In this document: in pieces, positions 7,197 through 15,485 of the stretch | How positions within the stretch are numbered: the first letter of the stretch is position 1 | Layout of the letters: each line of letters opens with the position of its first letter | Assembly (NCBI GenBank): GCA_903875225.1 | Contig: CAIQVJ010000121.1 | Location: forward strand, 1 to 46,988 | DNA length: 46,988 nucleotides | Direction: 5' to 3' | DNA from: an uncultured Pseudomonadota bacterium | Lineage (GTDB): Bacteria > Myxococcota_A > UBA796 > SXON01 | Translations under genes and position numbers: made by a program | The notes under the pieces: generated by a model | The model's database searches: none | Seen by the model: only the letters and a program-made list of their open reading frames with translations | What the model was told of the DNA's origin: nothing

Positions 7197-8804
7197 TCAG
7201 TTGGCTGGAGCCGGCGTGACAGGCTGCGGCCCCACCGGCTCCACAGCCTGGTCCTGCTGCACCTTCTCCTGCGCCTTCTTCATCATCTCCTCCATCGACA
7301 TCACGTGCGGGGCCGCGGGAGGCGCATTCGGGTCCGCAGCAGGCGCGTTCGCGGCATCCTGCGCCTTCCTCATCATCTCCTCCATCGACATCACGTGCGG
7401 GGCCGCGCTCGGATCCACCACGACCGGCGCCGGAGCCTCCCCGGGAGGAGCCGCAACGACGGCCTTGCCTTCCCACGGGAACGCAACCCAGAGGTCACCG
7501 CCATCACGCCAGTGCAGCGGGGCGAGCGAGATGCTCGGGACGTACATCAGCACGACCAACGCACCGCAGATGATCCCCAGCGTCGGCATGACGGCCTTCG
7601 CCACCTCGACGAACGGCTGACGGAACACGGCCGCAGCCACGAAGAGGTTGGTGGCGACCGGCGGCGCGAGGTACCCGATCTCCATGTTCACGACGAACAC
7701 GATGCCAAAGTGGATGGGATCGATGCCGTAGTGTTGGATCGCGACGGGGGCGAGGATCGGCGCGAAGACCAGCGTGGCGGAGATGCTGTCCATCAGGGCG
7801 CCGAGCACGATCAGGATGACGTTCACGAGCAGCATGAACTGCCACGCCGACAGGTCCGCGGTCTCCACCCAGTGCCGGATCACACCGGGCGCATCGACCT
7901 CCGCCAGAAAATCATTCAGCCCGAACGCGAGCACGATGATCAGGATGAGCGAGCCGATCAGCGTCGTCGCATCGACCAGGAGACCGGGGAGCTCCCGCCA
8001 CTTCACGTCCCCGTGGATCGCGCAGGCAACGACGATGCTCGCCGCGAACGCCACGGCACCCGCCTCGGTGGGGGTGAAGATGCCGCCATAGATGCCGCCG
8101 AGCACGATGAACGGCAGCGTGAGCGCCCAGGCGGCGCCCTTGAAGGTCTCCCAGAGCCGGGAGCCCGAGAACGGCTCCTTGCTGCCCGGCACCGAGAACC
8201 CCACCCAGATCGCGTACACCGCCAGCAGCCCGGCGATGAACAACGCGGGCACCAGCCCCGCGAAGAACAGATCCGACGGGTCCACGGCGGACGACCCCTG
8301 CACGCTGATGGCGTAGATCAGCATGGAGATCGCCGGCGGGATCATGCAGCCGAGGCTGCCCGCCGAGGTGATGAGCCCGATCGAGAAGCGTTTGGGGTAG
8401 CCGGACTCCAGCAGCGCTGGGAACATCACCGACCCGACGGCGACCAGCGTGACCGGGGAGCTCCCCGAGATCGCCGCAAACACGATGCAGGCGATGATGC
8501 TCGCGACCGCGAGGCCGCCCGGCATCCAGCCCACCAGCGCACGCGCCAGATCGGTCAACCGCCGGGCGATCCCGCCCTTCGTCATGATCGCACCCGCCGC
8601 GATGAAGAACGGGATCGACAAGAACACGTTCTTCGACGTCAGCCCCTCCATCTTGGTGACGATGCGGTCGAGCTGGAGCAGCTCGTCGGTGTGCTCGGTG
8701 AACAGGGTGAAGCAGAGCGCGGTCGCGACACCGACGATCACGAACAGGCGCGAGCCGAGCAGGACCAGCGTGACGATCGCGGCGAGGAGCAGGAGCAGGC
8801 TCAT
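7197..8804 (-). CDS. dctM: TRAP transporter large permease (DctM-like) with repeat-bearing C-terminal tail
   Basis: The 535-residue protein begins with a membrane segment (MSLLLLLAAIVTLVLLG) and continues with about a dozen hydrophobic helices and typical DctM blocks (GCMIPPAISMLIYAISVQGSS, and FTPTEAGAVA). TRAP large permeases drive sodium- or proton-coupled uptake of organic acids. DctM proteins are usually about 425 residues. Here an extra tail of roughly 100 residues follows the last helix, rich in Ala/Pro and containing the motif HVMSMEEMM twice (from His470 and His500) within longer similar blocks. The start overlaps the dctQ stop (ATGA). No periplasmic DctP gene is present in the window, so the substrate cannot be guessed from context. 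Confidence 0.88.
   Translation of the reverse strand: MSLLLLLAAIVTLVLLGSRLFVIVGVATALCFTLFTEHTDELLQLDRIVTKMEGLTSKNVFLSIPFFIAAGAIMTKGGIARRLTDLARALVGWMPGGLAVASIIACIVFAAISGSSPVTLVAVGSVMFPALLESGYPKRFSIGLITSAGSLGCMIPPAISMLIYAISVQGSSAVDPSDLFFAGLVPALFIAGLLAVYAIWVGFSVPGSKEPFSGSRLWETFKGAAWALTLPFIVLGGIYGGIFTPTEAGAVAFAASIVVACAIHGDVKWRELPGLLVDATTLIGSLILIIVLAFGLNDFLAEVDAPGVIRHWVETADLSAWQFMLLVNVILIVLGALMDSISATLVFAPILAPVAIQHYGIDPIHFGIVFVVNMEIGYLAPPVATNLFVAAAVFRQPFVEVAKAVMPTLGIICGALVVLMYVPSISLAPLHWRDGGDLWVAFPWEGKAVVAAPPGEAPAPVVVDPSAAPHVMSMEEMMRKAQDAANAPAADPNAPPAAPHVMSMEEMMKKAQEKVQQDQAVEPVGPQPVTPAPAN
7268..7407. repeat. Direct repeat inside the dctM tail
   Basis: Two 50-bp blocks, 7268-7317 and 7358-7407, differ at essentially one base (7279 versus 7369) and lie 90 bp apart. 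They encode the duplicated HVMSMEEMM segments of the DctM tail. Near-identity at the DNA level suggests a recent internal duplication. Confidence 0.85.
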
Positions 8805-9529
8805 TCCACACCCCCGGAGATGCCGAGCTGCTTGAGCGTGTCATCGCCCCCAACCTCCAGCTCGCCCCGCCAGGTGCGCACGCCCTCCAGCAGGAACCGG
8901 AACGTGAGCGCGAGAGCGCCGTAGGGTATCGCCATCGCCGCGAACCACTTCGGGATCGCGGTCCCCGAGAGCGTGCCGCCCGCATGGCCGGTCTGCTGCC
9001 AGAGCTCGATGTGAAAGGTCGTGGACCGCACGCCGAGCACGAGGATCAGCAGACAGAAGCCGGCCGTGACGAAGTGCCCCACCGCCACGACCTTGTGGAC
9101 GATGCTCGCCGGCCAGAGCTTCGCGCCGACGTCGAGCGCCAGATGCCGACCATCGTGCGCGGCCAGGGAGGCCCCGATGAGGCCGAGCCAGAGCGTGAGC
9201 GCCAGCGCGAGCGTCTGGGACCACACGAGGCCGTTGGGAAGCGCCCGGATGAAGGTGAACTGCGCGAGCGCGAACGCCACGCCGATGCCGATGCCCTTGC
9301 CGATGCCGGCGCCCGAGGTGTCGCCCCGGGTGCGCATCGCCAGCACCCCCAGCACTGCGGCCACCCCGCCGGTGTAGAGCGGGTTCGCCAGGAAGGAGTC
9401 CGTGCGGGTGCTCACCCTGTAGAACACGTCGAGGAACACGACGCTGCCCATCAACGCGAGCATGACCGCGACGACGGTCCGCTCCACGCGGAAGAGCATC
9501 TCGTCAAATTTGAGCAGGATGGTCAACAT
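8801..9529 (-). CDS. dctQ: TRAP transporter small permease (DctQ-like)
   Basis: The 242-residue membrane protein has the DctQ pattern: a first helix (VERTVVAVMLALMGSVVFLDVFYRV), the region LIGASLAAHDGRHLALDV, and later helices. It partners with DctM in the membrane. Family members are usually 160-190 residues. The extra length is an insertion of about 70 residues after the first helix (around 50-115) that adds hydrophobic segments. The gene overlaps dctM by four bases and lies 29 bases after the PEBP gene, so it is probably in the same operon. Confidence 0.85.
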   Translation of the reverse strand: MLTILLKFDEMLFRVERTVVAVMLALMGSVVFLDVFYRVSTRTDSFLANPLYTGGVAAVLGVLAMRTRGDTSGAGIGKGIGIGVAFALAQFTFIRALPNGLVWSQTLALALTLWLGLIGASLAAHDGRHLALDVGAKLWPASIVHKVVAVGHFVTAGFCLLILVLGVRSTTFHIELWQQTGHAGGTLSGTAIPKWFAAMAIPYGALALTFRFLLEGVRTWRGELEVGGDDTLKQLGISGGVE

Positions 9530-9558
9530 CGCCGCGTTCTACCACAGCCCGCGGCGCG

Positions 9559-10053
9559 CTACTGCTCGAATCGCCCCATGAGGGTGCCCGAAGCGAGCAC
9601 GTGCCCCTTCATGGCGGCGTCCACCGCCTCGCGCGTGGCGCCCGCCTGCAGGTCGAGCAGCGTGTCGAGCGCGTACAGCCGGAAGAAGTAACGATGCGCT
9701 CCCTTCCCTGCCGGCGGACACGGGCCGCCCCAGGCGGCCTTTCCAAACCCGTTGATGCCCTGGAGAACGCGCTTGTCGTCCCCGCGTACGTCGCGGTCGA
9801 GGCCGATCTCCTTTGGCGCGATGTTGAACACGACCCAGTGCACGAAGGTACCCCCTGGGGCGTCGGGGTCATCCACGACGAAGGCGAAGCTCTGCGTGCC
9901 AGCGGGCGCGCTCGCCCAGGCCACCTGCGGGGAGACGCCGTTCCCGTCTCCCGCCTTGCAGGTGTACTCCGAAGGGATGGTCGCCCCCTGCGTCACAGCG
10001 GGGAGGCGGACGATGAGCGAAGCAGCCAGGGCGGTGGTGATCCAGAGCAACAT
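9559..10053 (-). CDS. Secreted YbhB/YbcL family (PEBP-like) protein
   Basis: The 164-residue protein has a signal peptide (MLLWITTALAASLIVRLP) and the bacterial PEBP/RKIP fold: IPSEYTC, the ligand-pocket block VVDDPDAPGGTFVHWVVFNI, and GGPCPPAGKGAHRYFFRLYAL. PEBP proteins bind phospholipid head groups or other anions; bacterial members have no settled role. It lies nine bases after the aldolase gene. It is complete and of normal length. Confidence 0.9.
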   Translation of the reverse strand: MLLWITTALAASLIVRLPAVTQGATIPSEYTCKAGDGNGVSPQVAWASAPAGTQSFAFVVDDPDAPGGTFVHWVVFNIAPKEIGLDRDVRGDDKRVLQGINGFGKAAWGGPCPPAGKGAHRYFFRLYALDTLLDLQAGATREAVDAAMKGHVLASGTLMGRFEQ

Positions 10054-10062
10054 GCAGGGATT

Positions 10063-11133
10063 CTACGCTACTGTGACCTCTCCGCAACGGTACACGTCCT
10101 GGATCGCGTGGAGGAGCTCGATGCCCTGCACGCGCGGCTTCTGGAACGCCTTGCGGCCGGAGATGAGCCCCATGCCGCCACCGCGCTTGTTGATGACCGC
10201 TGTGCGCACGGCGTCGGCGAGATCGTTCGTACCGCTCGCGCCGCCGGAGTTGATCAACCCGGCCTTGCCCATGTACCCGTTGGCGACCTGGTAGCGCACG
10301 AGGTCGATGGGGTGGTCCGTGCACAGGTCGGTGTACATGCGCTTGTCCAGCTTCCCGTAGCTCGATCCCTGGAAGTTCAGCGCGTTGAAGCCCCCGTTGT
10401 TCTCCGGCAGCTTCTGCTTGAGGATGTCGGCCTGGATGGTGGCGCCGAGGTGGTTCGCCTGGCCCGTGAGGTCGGCGGCCGCGTGGTAGTCGACGCCGTC
10501 GCGCTTGAAGCTGTTGTTGCGCAGGTAGCACCACAGCACCGTCGCGAGGCCGAGCTCGTGGGCCGCCTGGAACATCTGGGAGATCTCGACGATCTGGCGG
10601 CCGGATTCGTTCGAGCCGAAGTAGATCGTGGCGCCGATCGCGACAGCCCCCATGTCCCGTGCCTGCTTTGCAGACGCGAACAGGATCTGGTCGAACTTGT
10701 TGGGGTAGGTCATCAGCTCGTTGTGGTTCACCTTCACGATGAACGGGATGCGGTGCGCGTACCGGCGGGAGCACTGGCCCAGCACCCCGAGCGTGGAGGC
10801 CACGGCGTTGCAGCCGCCCTCGATCGCGAGCTCCACGATGTTCGCCGGATCGAAATAGTCAGGGTTCTTCGCGAAGGAGGCGCCTGCCGAGTGCTCGATG
10901 CCCTGGTCGACGGGCAGGATGCTGACGTAGCCGGTTCCGCCGAGGCGCCCGTGGTCGAAGATCCGTTGGATGCTGCCGAGCACGCTGGGCGAGCGATCCG
11001 AGTCCAGCCAGACGCGCTCCACGAAGTCCGGGCCGGGCAGGGCCAGACGGGACTTGGGGATGCCGGTGCAGGTGTGACCGAGCAGGGAGGCGCTGTCGTC
11101 GCCGAGCAGCTCCTGGATCGTCTCAAAGCTCAA
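10063..11133 (-). CDS. fbaB: Class I fructose-bisphosphate aldolase (FbaB/DhnA type)
   Basis: The 356-residue enzyme matches the DhnA/FbaB class I aldolases, which cleave fructose 1,6-bisphosphate through a lysine Schiff base. Visible blocks are GYVSILPVDQGIEHSAG, PFIVKVNHNEL, GAVAIGATIYFGS and the phosphate-binding GLINSGGASG. The start is TTG at 11133, with GGAG five bases upstream; no better in-frame start precedes it. It sits between a START-like secreted protein gene and a PEBP gene, all co-directional. The window carries no other aldolase of this pathway, but it does encode a transaldolase. Confidence 0.92.
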   Translation of the reverse strand: MSFETIQELLGDDSASLLGHTCTGIPKSRLALPGPDFVERVWLDSDRSPSVLGSIQRIFDHGRLGGTGYVSILPVDQGIEHSAGASFAKNPDYFDPANIVELAIEGGCNAVASTLGVLGQCSRRYAHRIPFIVKVNHNELMTYPNKFDQILFASAKQARDMGAVAIGATIYFGSNESGRQIVEISQMFQAAHELGLATVLWCYLRNNSFKRDGVDYHAAADLTGQANHLGATIQADILKQKLPENNGGFNALNFQGSSYGKLDKRMYTDLCTDHPIDLVRYQVANGYMGKAGLINSGGASGTNDLADAVRTAVINKRGGGMGLISGRKAFQKPRVQGIELLHAIQDVYRCGEVTVA

Positions 11134-11170
11134 GGGGACTCCGGGGGGGATGCCCCGGGGTCTAACACAC

Positions 11171-11806
11171 CTACTTCTTGTGCAGCGACGCTACGCGCTC
11201 CTCGAACGCATCGAGGAGATCCGGGATCGTCTGGCTGACGGCATAGCGCTGGATTCCCGTGGGGATCTTGCCGGACTCGGCCCACCACTGGTAGCTCACC
11301 AGGCTCCCCCCGCCGGGCCGGTTGGTCACCTCCCAGCGCCCCATCATCTTGCGCTCCCAGGTCGCGTCGGTCACCCACTGCGTGATGCTCGCCATGTAGG
11401 GGGCGGGGTCCACCATCCACCAGCAGCTGTCGAAGTGATCGCCATGGTCCACGTTCTGCACCTGGGCGACCAGCTGCCGCTTGATGTGCACGGCGTCGAA
11501 CATGAAACCGATGTCGAACGAGAGGTACATGTGGGAGCTGTCGATGTTCTCGCTCTTGTCGTAGCCGAACCGGTCGGGCACCCAGTCGTCCTGGCTGCCC
11601 GCGTCCTTGAGCACCGGCTCCCAGTCGGCCACGGAGTAGGCGCTGTACCGGGTGAAGTTCCCCCCCACCACGTCCATGCCGTCCACCGTCGCCGTGCCCG
11701 TGGTCACGCCGTGCCCGGAGTCGTCCGGCAGGGGGGAGGCGATGGTCTGAAAGACCTGCTGGTCGCACGCATGGGCGGCAGCAACGAGGAGCACAAGCGG
11801 AAGCAT
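11171..11806 (-). CDS. Secreted START/SRPBCC-like protein
   Basis: The 211-residue protein has a short signal peptide (MLPLVLLVAAAHA) and then a domain resembling START/SRPBCC lipid-binding proteins: WEPVLKDAGSQ, MYLSFDIGFMFDAV, and a terminal part with SLVSYQWWAESGKIPTGIQR then ISDLL-like helix sequence (TIPDLLDAFEERV). This pattern resembles the C-terminal half of START domains, where the last helix covers the hydrophobic cavity. A periplasmic lipid-binding role is inference. A strong RBS (AGGGAGGTG) precedes the ATG, and a -35/-10 pair lies upstream. Confidence 0.65.
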   Translation of the reverse strand: MLPLVLLVAAAHACDQQVFQTIASPLPDDSGHGVTTGTATVDGMDVVGGNFTRYSAYSVADWEPVLKDAGSQDDWVPDRFGYDKSENIDSSHMYLSFDIGFMFDAVHIKRQLVAQVQNVDHGDHFDSCWWMVDPAPYMASITQWVTDATWERKMMGRWEVTNRPGGGSLVSYQWWAESGKIPTGIQRYAVSQTIPDLLDAFEERVASLHKK

Positions 11807-11837
11807 GACCCACCTCCCTGGTGAAGGGGCTTTACAT

Positions 11838-11866
11838 AGTATAGCGCCCGGATCCGGGATCGGGAA
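11838..11866 (-). promoter_or_regulatory. Sigma-70-like promoter with palindromic spacer
   Basis: Reading the minus strand, TTCCCG (11861-11866) and TATACT (11838-11843) are 17 bases apart, a good -10 with a weak -35. They stand upstream of the START-like gene, which heads the run to dctM. The spacer holds a perfect 12-bp palindrome, CCCGGATCCGGG (11847-11858), a plausible operator. Confidence 0.5.
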
Positions 11867-11930
11867 CGTGGAACCCCGCGGGAGGCGATCTGGGGATCCC
11901 GACTTCGGTGCGTCGTCATACGTGGGCCGG

Positions 11931-12953
11931 ATGTCCTTCGATCCCGACGCACCCGCCCAGCCGGGCCACCTCTATGGCCTCCCCTTCACCCCAGAGAACG
12001 CGCGCGTGGTGCTGCTGCCCGTGCCCTGGCAAGCGACCACGTCCTACCGGCGGGGGACCCGCGACGGCGCCCGGGCCATCCTCGACGCCTCGCTGCAGGT
12101 CGACCTGCACGACCTCGAGGTCGGCGACGCGTGGAAGGAGGGCTACGCAATGATGGCGGAGGACGACCGCGTGCGGGCCTGGGACGACGCCGCCGAGGGC
12201 GACGCGCTCGCCGTGATCGCCGCGGAGACGGATGGTGGCGTCGACCCGGCAGACCTCCTCCTGGAGGGTGCGCTGCAGCGCGTGAACGCGCTCTCGGAGC
12301 AGCTCAACGAGTTCGTCCATGGCGAGGTCACGCGCCTCCTGGCCAGCGGGCACCTGCCCGGCGTGGTGGGCGGCGACCACTCGGTGCCCTTCGGCGCGAT
12401 CCGGGCCGCCGCCGAGCGCTACCCGGGCGTCGGCATCCTGCACATCGACGCGCACGCCGATCTGCGGGACAGCTACGAGGGCTTCACCTGGTCCCACGCG
12501 AGCATCCTGCGGAACGTGCTCACCCGCATCCCCGGGATCGGCGGCGTAGCGCAGGTCGGGCTTCGGGATGTCGGGGCCGCCGAGGCGGAGTTCGCGCAGG
12601 CCGAGCCGCGGGTGAGCTGGTTCACCGACCCGCAGATGCAGCGCGCCCTGGGCGAGGGCACGCCCTGGCTCACGCTCGTCCACAGCATCATCGCCGTCCT
12701 GCCGGAGACGATCTGGATCACGCTCGACATCGACGGCCTCGAACCCGCGCTGTGCCCGGGCACGGGCACCCCCGTACCGGGCGGCCTCACATGGGGCCAG
12801 GTCTGCCTGCTGCTGGCCGAGGTCGCCGAGCGTCGCACCATCGTGGGCTTCGATCTCAACGAGGTGGGCCCCGGGGAGTGGGACGGAAACGTGGGCGCCA
12901 GGCTCCTGTACAAGCTCTGCGGGCACGCCGTGCGCTCCCATTCGAGGGGGTAG
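11931..12953 (+). CDS. speB: Agmatinase / ureohydrolase family enzyme
   Basis: The 340-residue protein is a ureohydrolase (arginase/agmatinase/formimidoylglutamase family). All six binuclear manganese ligands can be placed: His150 (GGDHSVPFG), Asp173, His175 and Asp177 (IDAHADLRD), Asp266 and Asp268 (TLDIDGLEP). The segment CPGTGTPVPGGLTW after the last pair fits agmatinase better than arginase. Agmatinase converts agmatine to putrescine and urea. An insertion of about 60 residues (roughly 60-120, acidic) between the N-terminal strand and the active-site blocks is longer than usual. The ATG at 11931 gives a normal N-terminus; upstream in-frame codons look non-coding. The gene is divergent from the START-like gene. 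Confidence 0.85.
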   Translation: MSFDPDAPAQPGHLYGLPFTPENARVVLLPVPWQATTSYRRGTRDGARAILDASLQVDLHDLEVGDAWKEGYAMMAEDDRVRAWDDAAEGDALAVIAAETDGGVDPADLLLEGALQRVNALSEQLNEFVHGEVTRLLASGHLPGVVGGDHSVPFGAIRAAAERYPGVGILHIDAHADLRDSYEGFTWSHASILRNVLTRIPGIGGVAQVGLRDVGAAEAEFAQAEPRVSWFTDPQMQRALGEGTPWLTLVHSIIAVLPETIWITLDIDGLEPALCPGTGTPVPGGLTWGQVCLLLAEVAERRTIVGFDLNEVGPGEWDGNVGARLLYKLCGHAVRSHSRG

Positions 12954-12995
12954 GGGCGGGAAGGAATCCGGCGCCTCCGGGGATACACTGGGTGC

Positions 12996-13799
12996 ATGTT
13001 CCTCCGCAGCGCTCTCTCCGCCTCGTGCAGCGTCGTCGCGCACGCGAGCGTGTTGCTGCTCCTCTGGTGGCATCCCTGGCCGAGCTTTCAGCCCCCACCC
13101 CCGCCCGACGGCAGCCCCGTGAGCCTCGCGGCGTTCGACTACGACGATGCACCCGAGGTCTCCTCCACCCCCACGCCGGCCAGCGTCGCGACCCCGCCGG
13201 ACGAGGCGCCGCCCGCCCCGGTGCATGTCACGGCAACGGCCGAGCCGCTGCCGGACCCGATGGGGATGGACGCCGCTCCCGATGCCCCCACAGCCAAGGC
13301 GACGGAGACCGGGCAGGGCGAAAAGGCGGCGGACGAGACGAAGAAGGGCGACACCATCTCCCACGGCGCCAAGTCCAAGAACCCGCGCAAGACGCCGAAG
13401 CCCTGCCCCGAGCCGGTCGCGGACATCGAGCAACTCGGGCCGATGGAGTGGTTCGTGCAGCGTGAGCTGGTCGAGTACTACGCCGCGCACATCGCCGAGA
13501 TCGAGAACCTCGCCTCCGTGTGGACGCACGTGAACCCCGCGGGCGACGCCGACGGCTTCCGCCTCGGCCTGCCGCGCTGCACCGTGCTGCGCGACGGGGG
13601 GTTGAGATCGGGCGACATCGTGCACGACATCAACGGCATCCACATCAACAACGTGCTCCAGGCCGTCTCCGCGTACCTCAGGCTGCGCAAGGAGCCGATC
13701 CTCCGCCTGCACCTCACGCGCAAGAAGGAGGACGTCACGCTCTCCTACCACCTGGAGCAGAAGGACCGGAAGAAGAAGAAGGACAAGGCGAACAAGTGA
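12996..13799 (+). CDS. GspC-like single-pass protein with PDZ domain
   Basis: The 267-residue protein has a short cytoplasmic end, one transmembrane segment (about 8-25), a long Pro/Ala/Thr-rich periplasmic linker (30-150) and a C-terminal domain resembling the PDZ domain of type II secretion protein GspC. That domain includes the pre-PDZ helix VQRELVEYYAAHIAEIE, then GFRLGLPRCTVLRDGGLRSGDIVHDINGIHINN. It ends in a lysine-rich tail. GspC links the inner-membrane platform to the secretin. No other T2SS gene adjoins, so it may serve a dispersed system or act alone as a PDZ adaptor. The stop overlaps the CotH gene start (GTGA). Confidence 0.65.
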   Translation: MFLRSALSASCSVVAHASVLLLLWWHPWPSFQPPPPPDGSPVSLAAFDYDDAPEVSSTPTPASVATPPDEAPPAPVHVTATAEPLPDPMGMDAAPDAPTAKATETGQGEKAADETKKGDTISHGAKSKNPRKTPKPCPEPVADIEQLGPMEWFVQRELVEYYAAHIAEIENLASVWTHVNPAGDADGFRLGLPRCTVLRDGGLRSGDIVHDINGIHINNVLQAVSAYLRLRKEPILRLHLTRKKEDVTLSYHLEQKDRKKKKDKANK

Positions 13800-15379
13800 C
13801 CATCCTGCTGTTCACCCTCGGCTGCGGTGGCGTGGAGGACTCCGGCGTGCCGGACCGGACGCTCCCGGGGGACGATCCCATGGACACGGGCATCACCACG
13901 ATCACCCCCACCGTTGTGCCGGCCGTGTGGCTCAACGAGGTGATGCCCCAGAACGACTCGACCTGGCAGACTGCCGACGGCCGACTGCCTGCCTGGGCGG
14001 AGATCCGCAACGCGTCGGAGCAGACGGTGAGCCGGGACGCCCTGACGCTCAACGACGCGCCCCTCACGTGGGTCGATGACGGCGACCAGCTCGCGCCCGG
14101 AGAGATCGCGATGGTGGAGCTCGCGGACGGAGACGCGAACGACCCGCTCACGCTGGCCTGGCACGGCACCGCCATCGACAGCCTTGACCCCGGGGACCCC
14201 GGTCCCGACTACACGTGGGCCCGCTTCGACGCCCTCTACCCGGGCGACGCCTCTGGCTTCGCGCTCACCGGGCAGCCCACCCCCGGGTACGACAACGGCA
14301 GCGCCCCCCCTTCCGGCTCGCCCGACGAGCTGTTCTTCGAAGACTACTCGCGCTTCGACATCACGCTGCCGCAGGCCTCGTGGGACGCGCTGCAGATCGA
14401 CCCCTACACCCCGATGCCTGCCACACTCGGGTACGAGCGCGTGTTCCTGCCCGTGACCGTTCACCTCAAGGGCGTGCTCGGATCGCTTCGGACGCTGGAC
14501 GGGAAGTCCTCCTTCTCGATCGACCTGAACGCCGCGCGCCCCGGAGGGACCCTGCGGGGCCAGAAGAAGGTGAAGCTCAACAACATGGTGCAGGATCCAA
14601 GCGGCGTACACGAGTCGCTCACCTACGGCCTCTTCCGCGCAGCCGGCCTCTGGGCGCCCCGGGTGGGGTACGCACAGGTGTACGTGAACGGGGAGTACTG
14701 GGGGGTGTACACCAACATCGAGGCCGAAGACGACGTGTTCCTGGACCGGAACTTCGGCGAGCACGGCGGCAACCTGTACGAAGGTGCCTACGGCGTGGAC
14801 TTCTACGTGGGGGAGGAGACCTCCTTCGAATGCGACGAGTGCGCGTTCCCGGACGACCGCAGCGACATCACCGCGGTCGCCACCGTGCTCGACGGCGAGC
14901 CCACGGACGAGGCGCTCGCCGTGCTGGACACGCTCGTCGACATGGACGGCTTTCGGACCGTGATGGCCGTGGAGGCCGTGGCCCTGCACTGGGATGGGTA
15001 CACGACCGCCAACAACTACCGGATCTACGACGATCCGGGCCAGGGCCGCTTCGAGATCATCCCGTGGGGGACGGACCAGACCTGGATCGACGAGTACTAC
15101 TCCCCGTGGTCGGGCTACGGCCGCCTGCTCACCTTCTGCATCGCCAACCCGACCTGCGAGGCCGCCTACGAGGACCGCCTGGTCGAGGTCGCAGACCTGG
15201 CCGAGAGCCTCGACCTGCCTGCGCGGATGCGCCACCTCCTCGCGCTCTACGACGATGACATCGTAGCCGACCCACGCGTCGAGTGGCAGCTCTCCACGCA
15301 CCAGAGCTACCTCTCGACCACGCTCGCGAACCTACAAGCCGGCCCCCAGCGCGTGCGGGACGAGGTCGCCGCGCACTGA
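13796..15379 (+). CDS. CotH-like lipoprotein with lamin-tail domain
   Basis: The 527-residue protein starts at GTG in a GTGA overlap with the preceding gene. A very short export signal ends in a lipobox-like FTLGC (Cys10). A lamin-tail-like domain follows (about 40-160, beginning VWLNEVMPQN), then a CotH kinase-like domain (about 180-490) with KKVKLNNMVQD, YAQVYVNGEYWGVYTNIE and GGNLYEG. CotH proteins of spore formers are atypical protein kinases; in Gram-negative bacteria they occur as secreted surface proteins with lamin-tail domains. The D-rich linker after Cys10 (EDSGVPDRTLPGDDPMDTG) resembles those of two other lipoproteins in the window. The signal is short and lacks a basic n-region, so the lipoprotein call is tentative. 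Confidence 0.8.
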   Translation: MTILLFTLGCGGVEDSGVPDRTLPGDDPMDTGITTITPTVVPAVWLNEVMPQNDSTWQTADGRLPAWAEIRNASEQTVSRDALTLNDAPLTWVDDGDQLAPGEIAMVELADGDANDPLTLAWHGTAIDSLDPGDPGPDYTWARFDALYPGDASGFALTGQPTPGYDNGSAPPSGSPDELFFEDYSRFDITLPQASWDALQIDPYTPMPATLGYERVFLPVTVHLKGVLGSLRTLDGKSSFSIDLNAARPGGTLRGQKKVKLNNMVQDPSGVHESLTYGLFRAAGLWAPRVGYAQVYVNGEYWGVYTNIEAEDDVFLDRNFGEHGGNLYEGAYGVDFYVGEETSFECDECAFPDDRSDITAVATVLDGEPTDEALAVLDTLVDMDGFRTVMAVEAVALHWDGYTTANNYRIYDDPGQGRFEIIPWGTDQTWIDEYYSPWSGYGRLLTFCIANPTCEAAYEDRLVEVADLAESLDLPARMRHLLALYDDDIVADPRVEWQLSTHQSYLSTTLANLQAGPQRVRDEVAAH

Positions 15380-15485
15380 TACCGCCGGATCAGCGGCCGG
15401 CTGTATGAGGCGGCGGCTACGCCGGCTGCCAGGCACAGCGGACCGGCGAGACCGCCCGGCCCCACCCCGGACGAGTCCCCGATCG

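Noticed and set aside
11916..13751. 611-codon minus-strand frame
   Set aside because: It is antisense to the agmatinase-family and GspC-like genes, both supported by active-site or domain motifs.
15380..15485. Possible terminator between the convergent CotH and repeat-protein genes
   Set aside because: GCCGGC motifs recur but I could not build a stem stronger than chance for this GC content.
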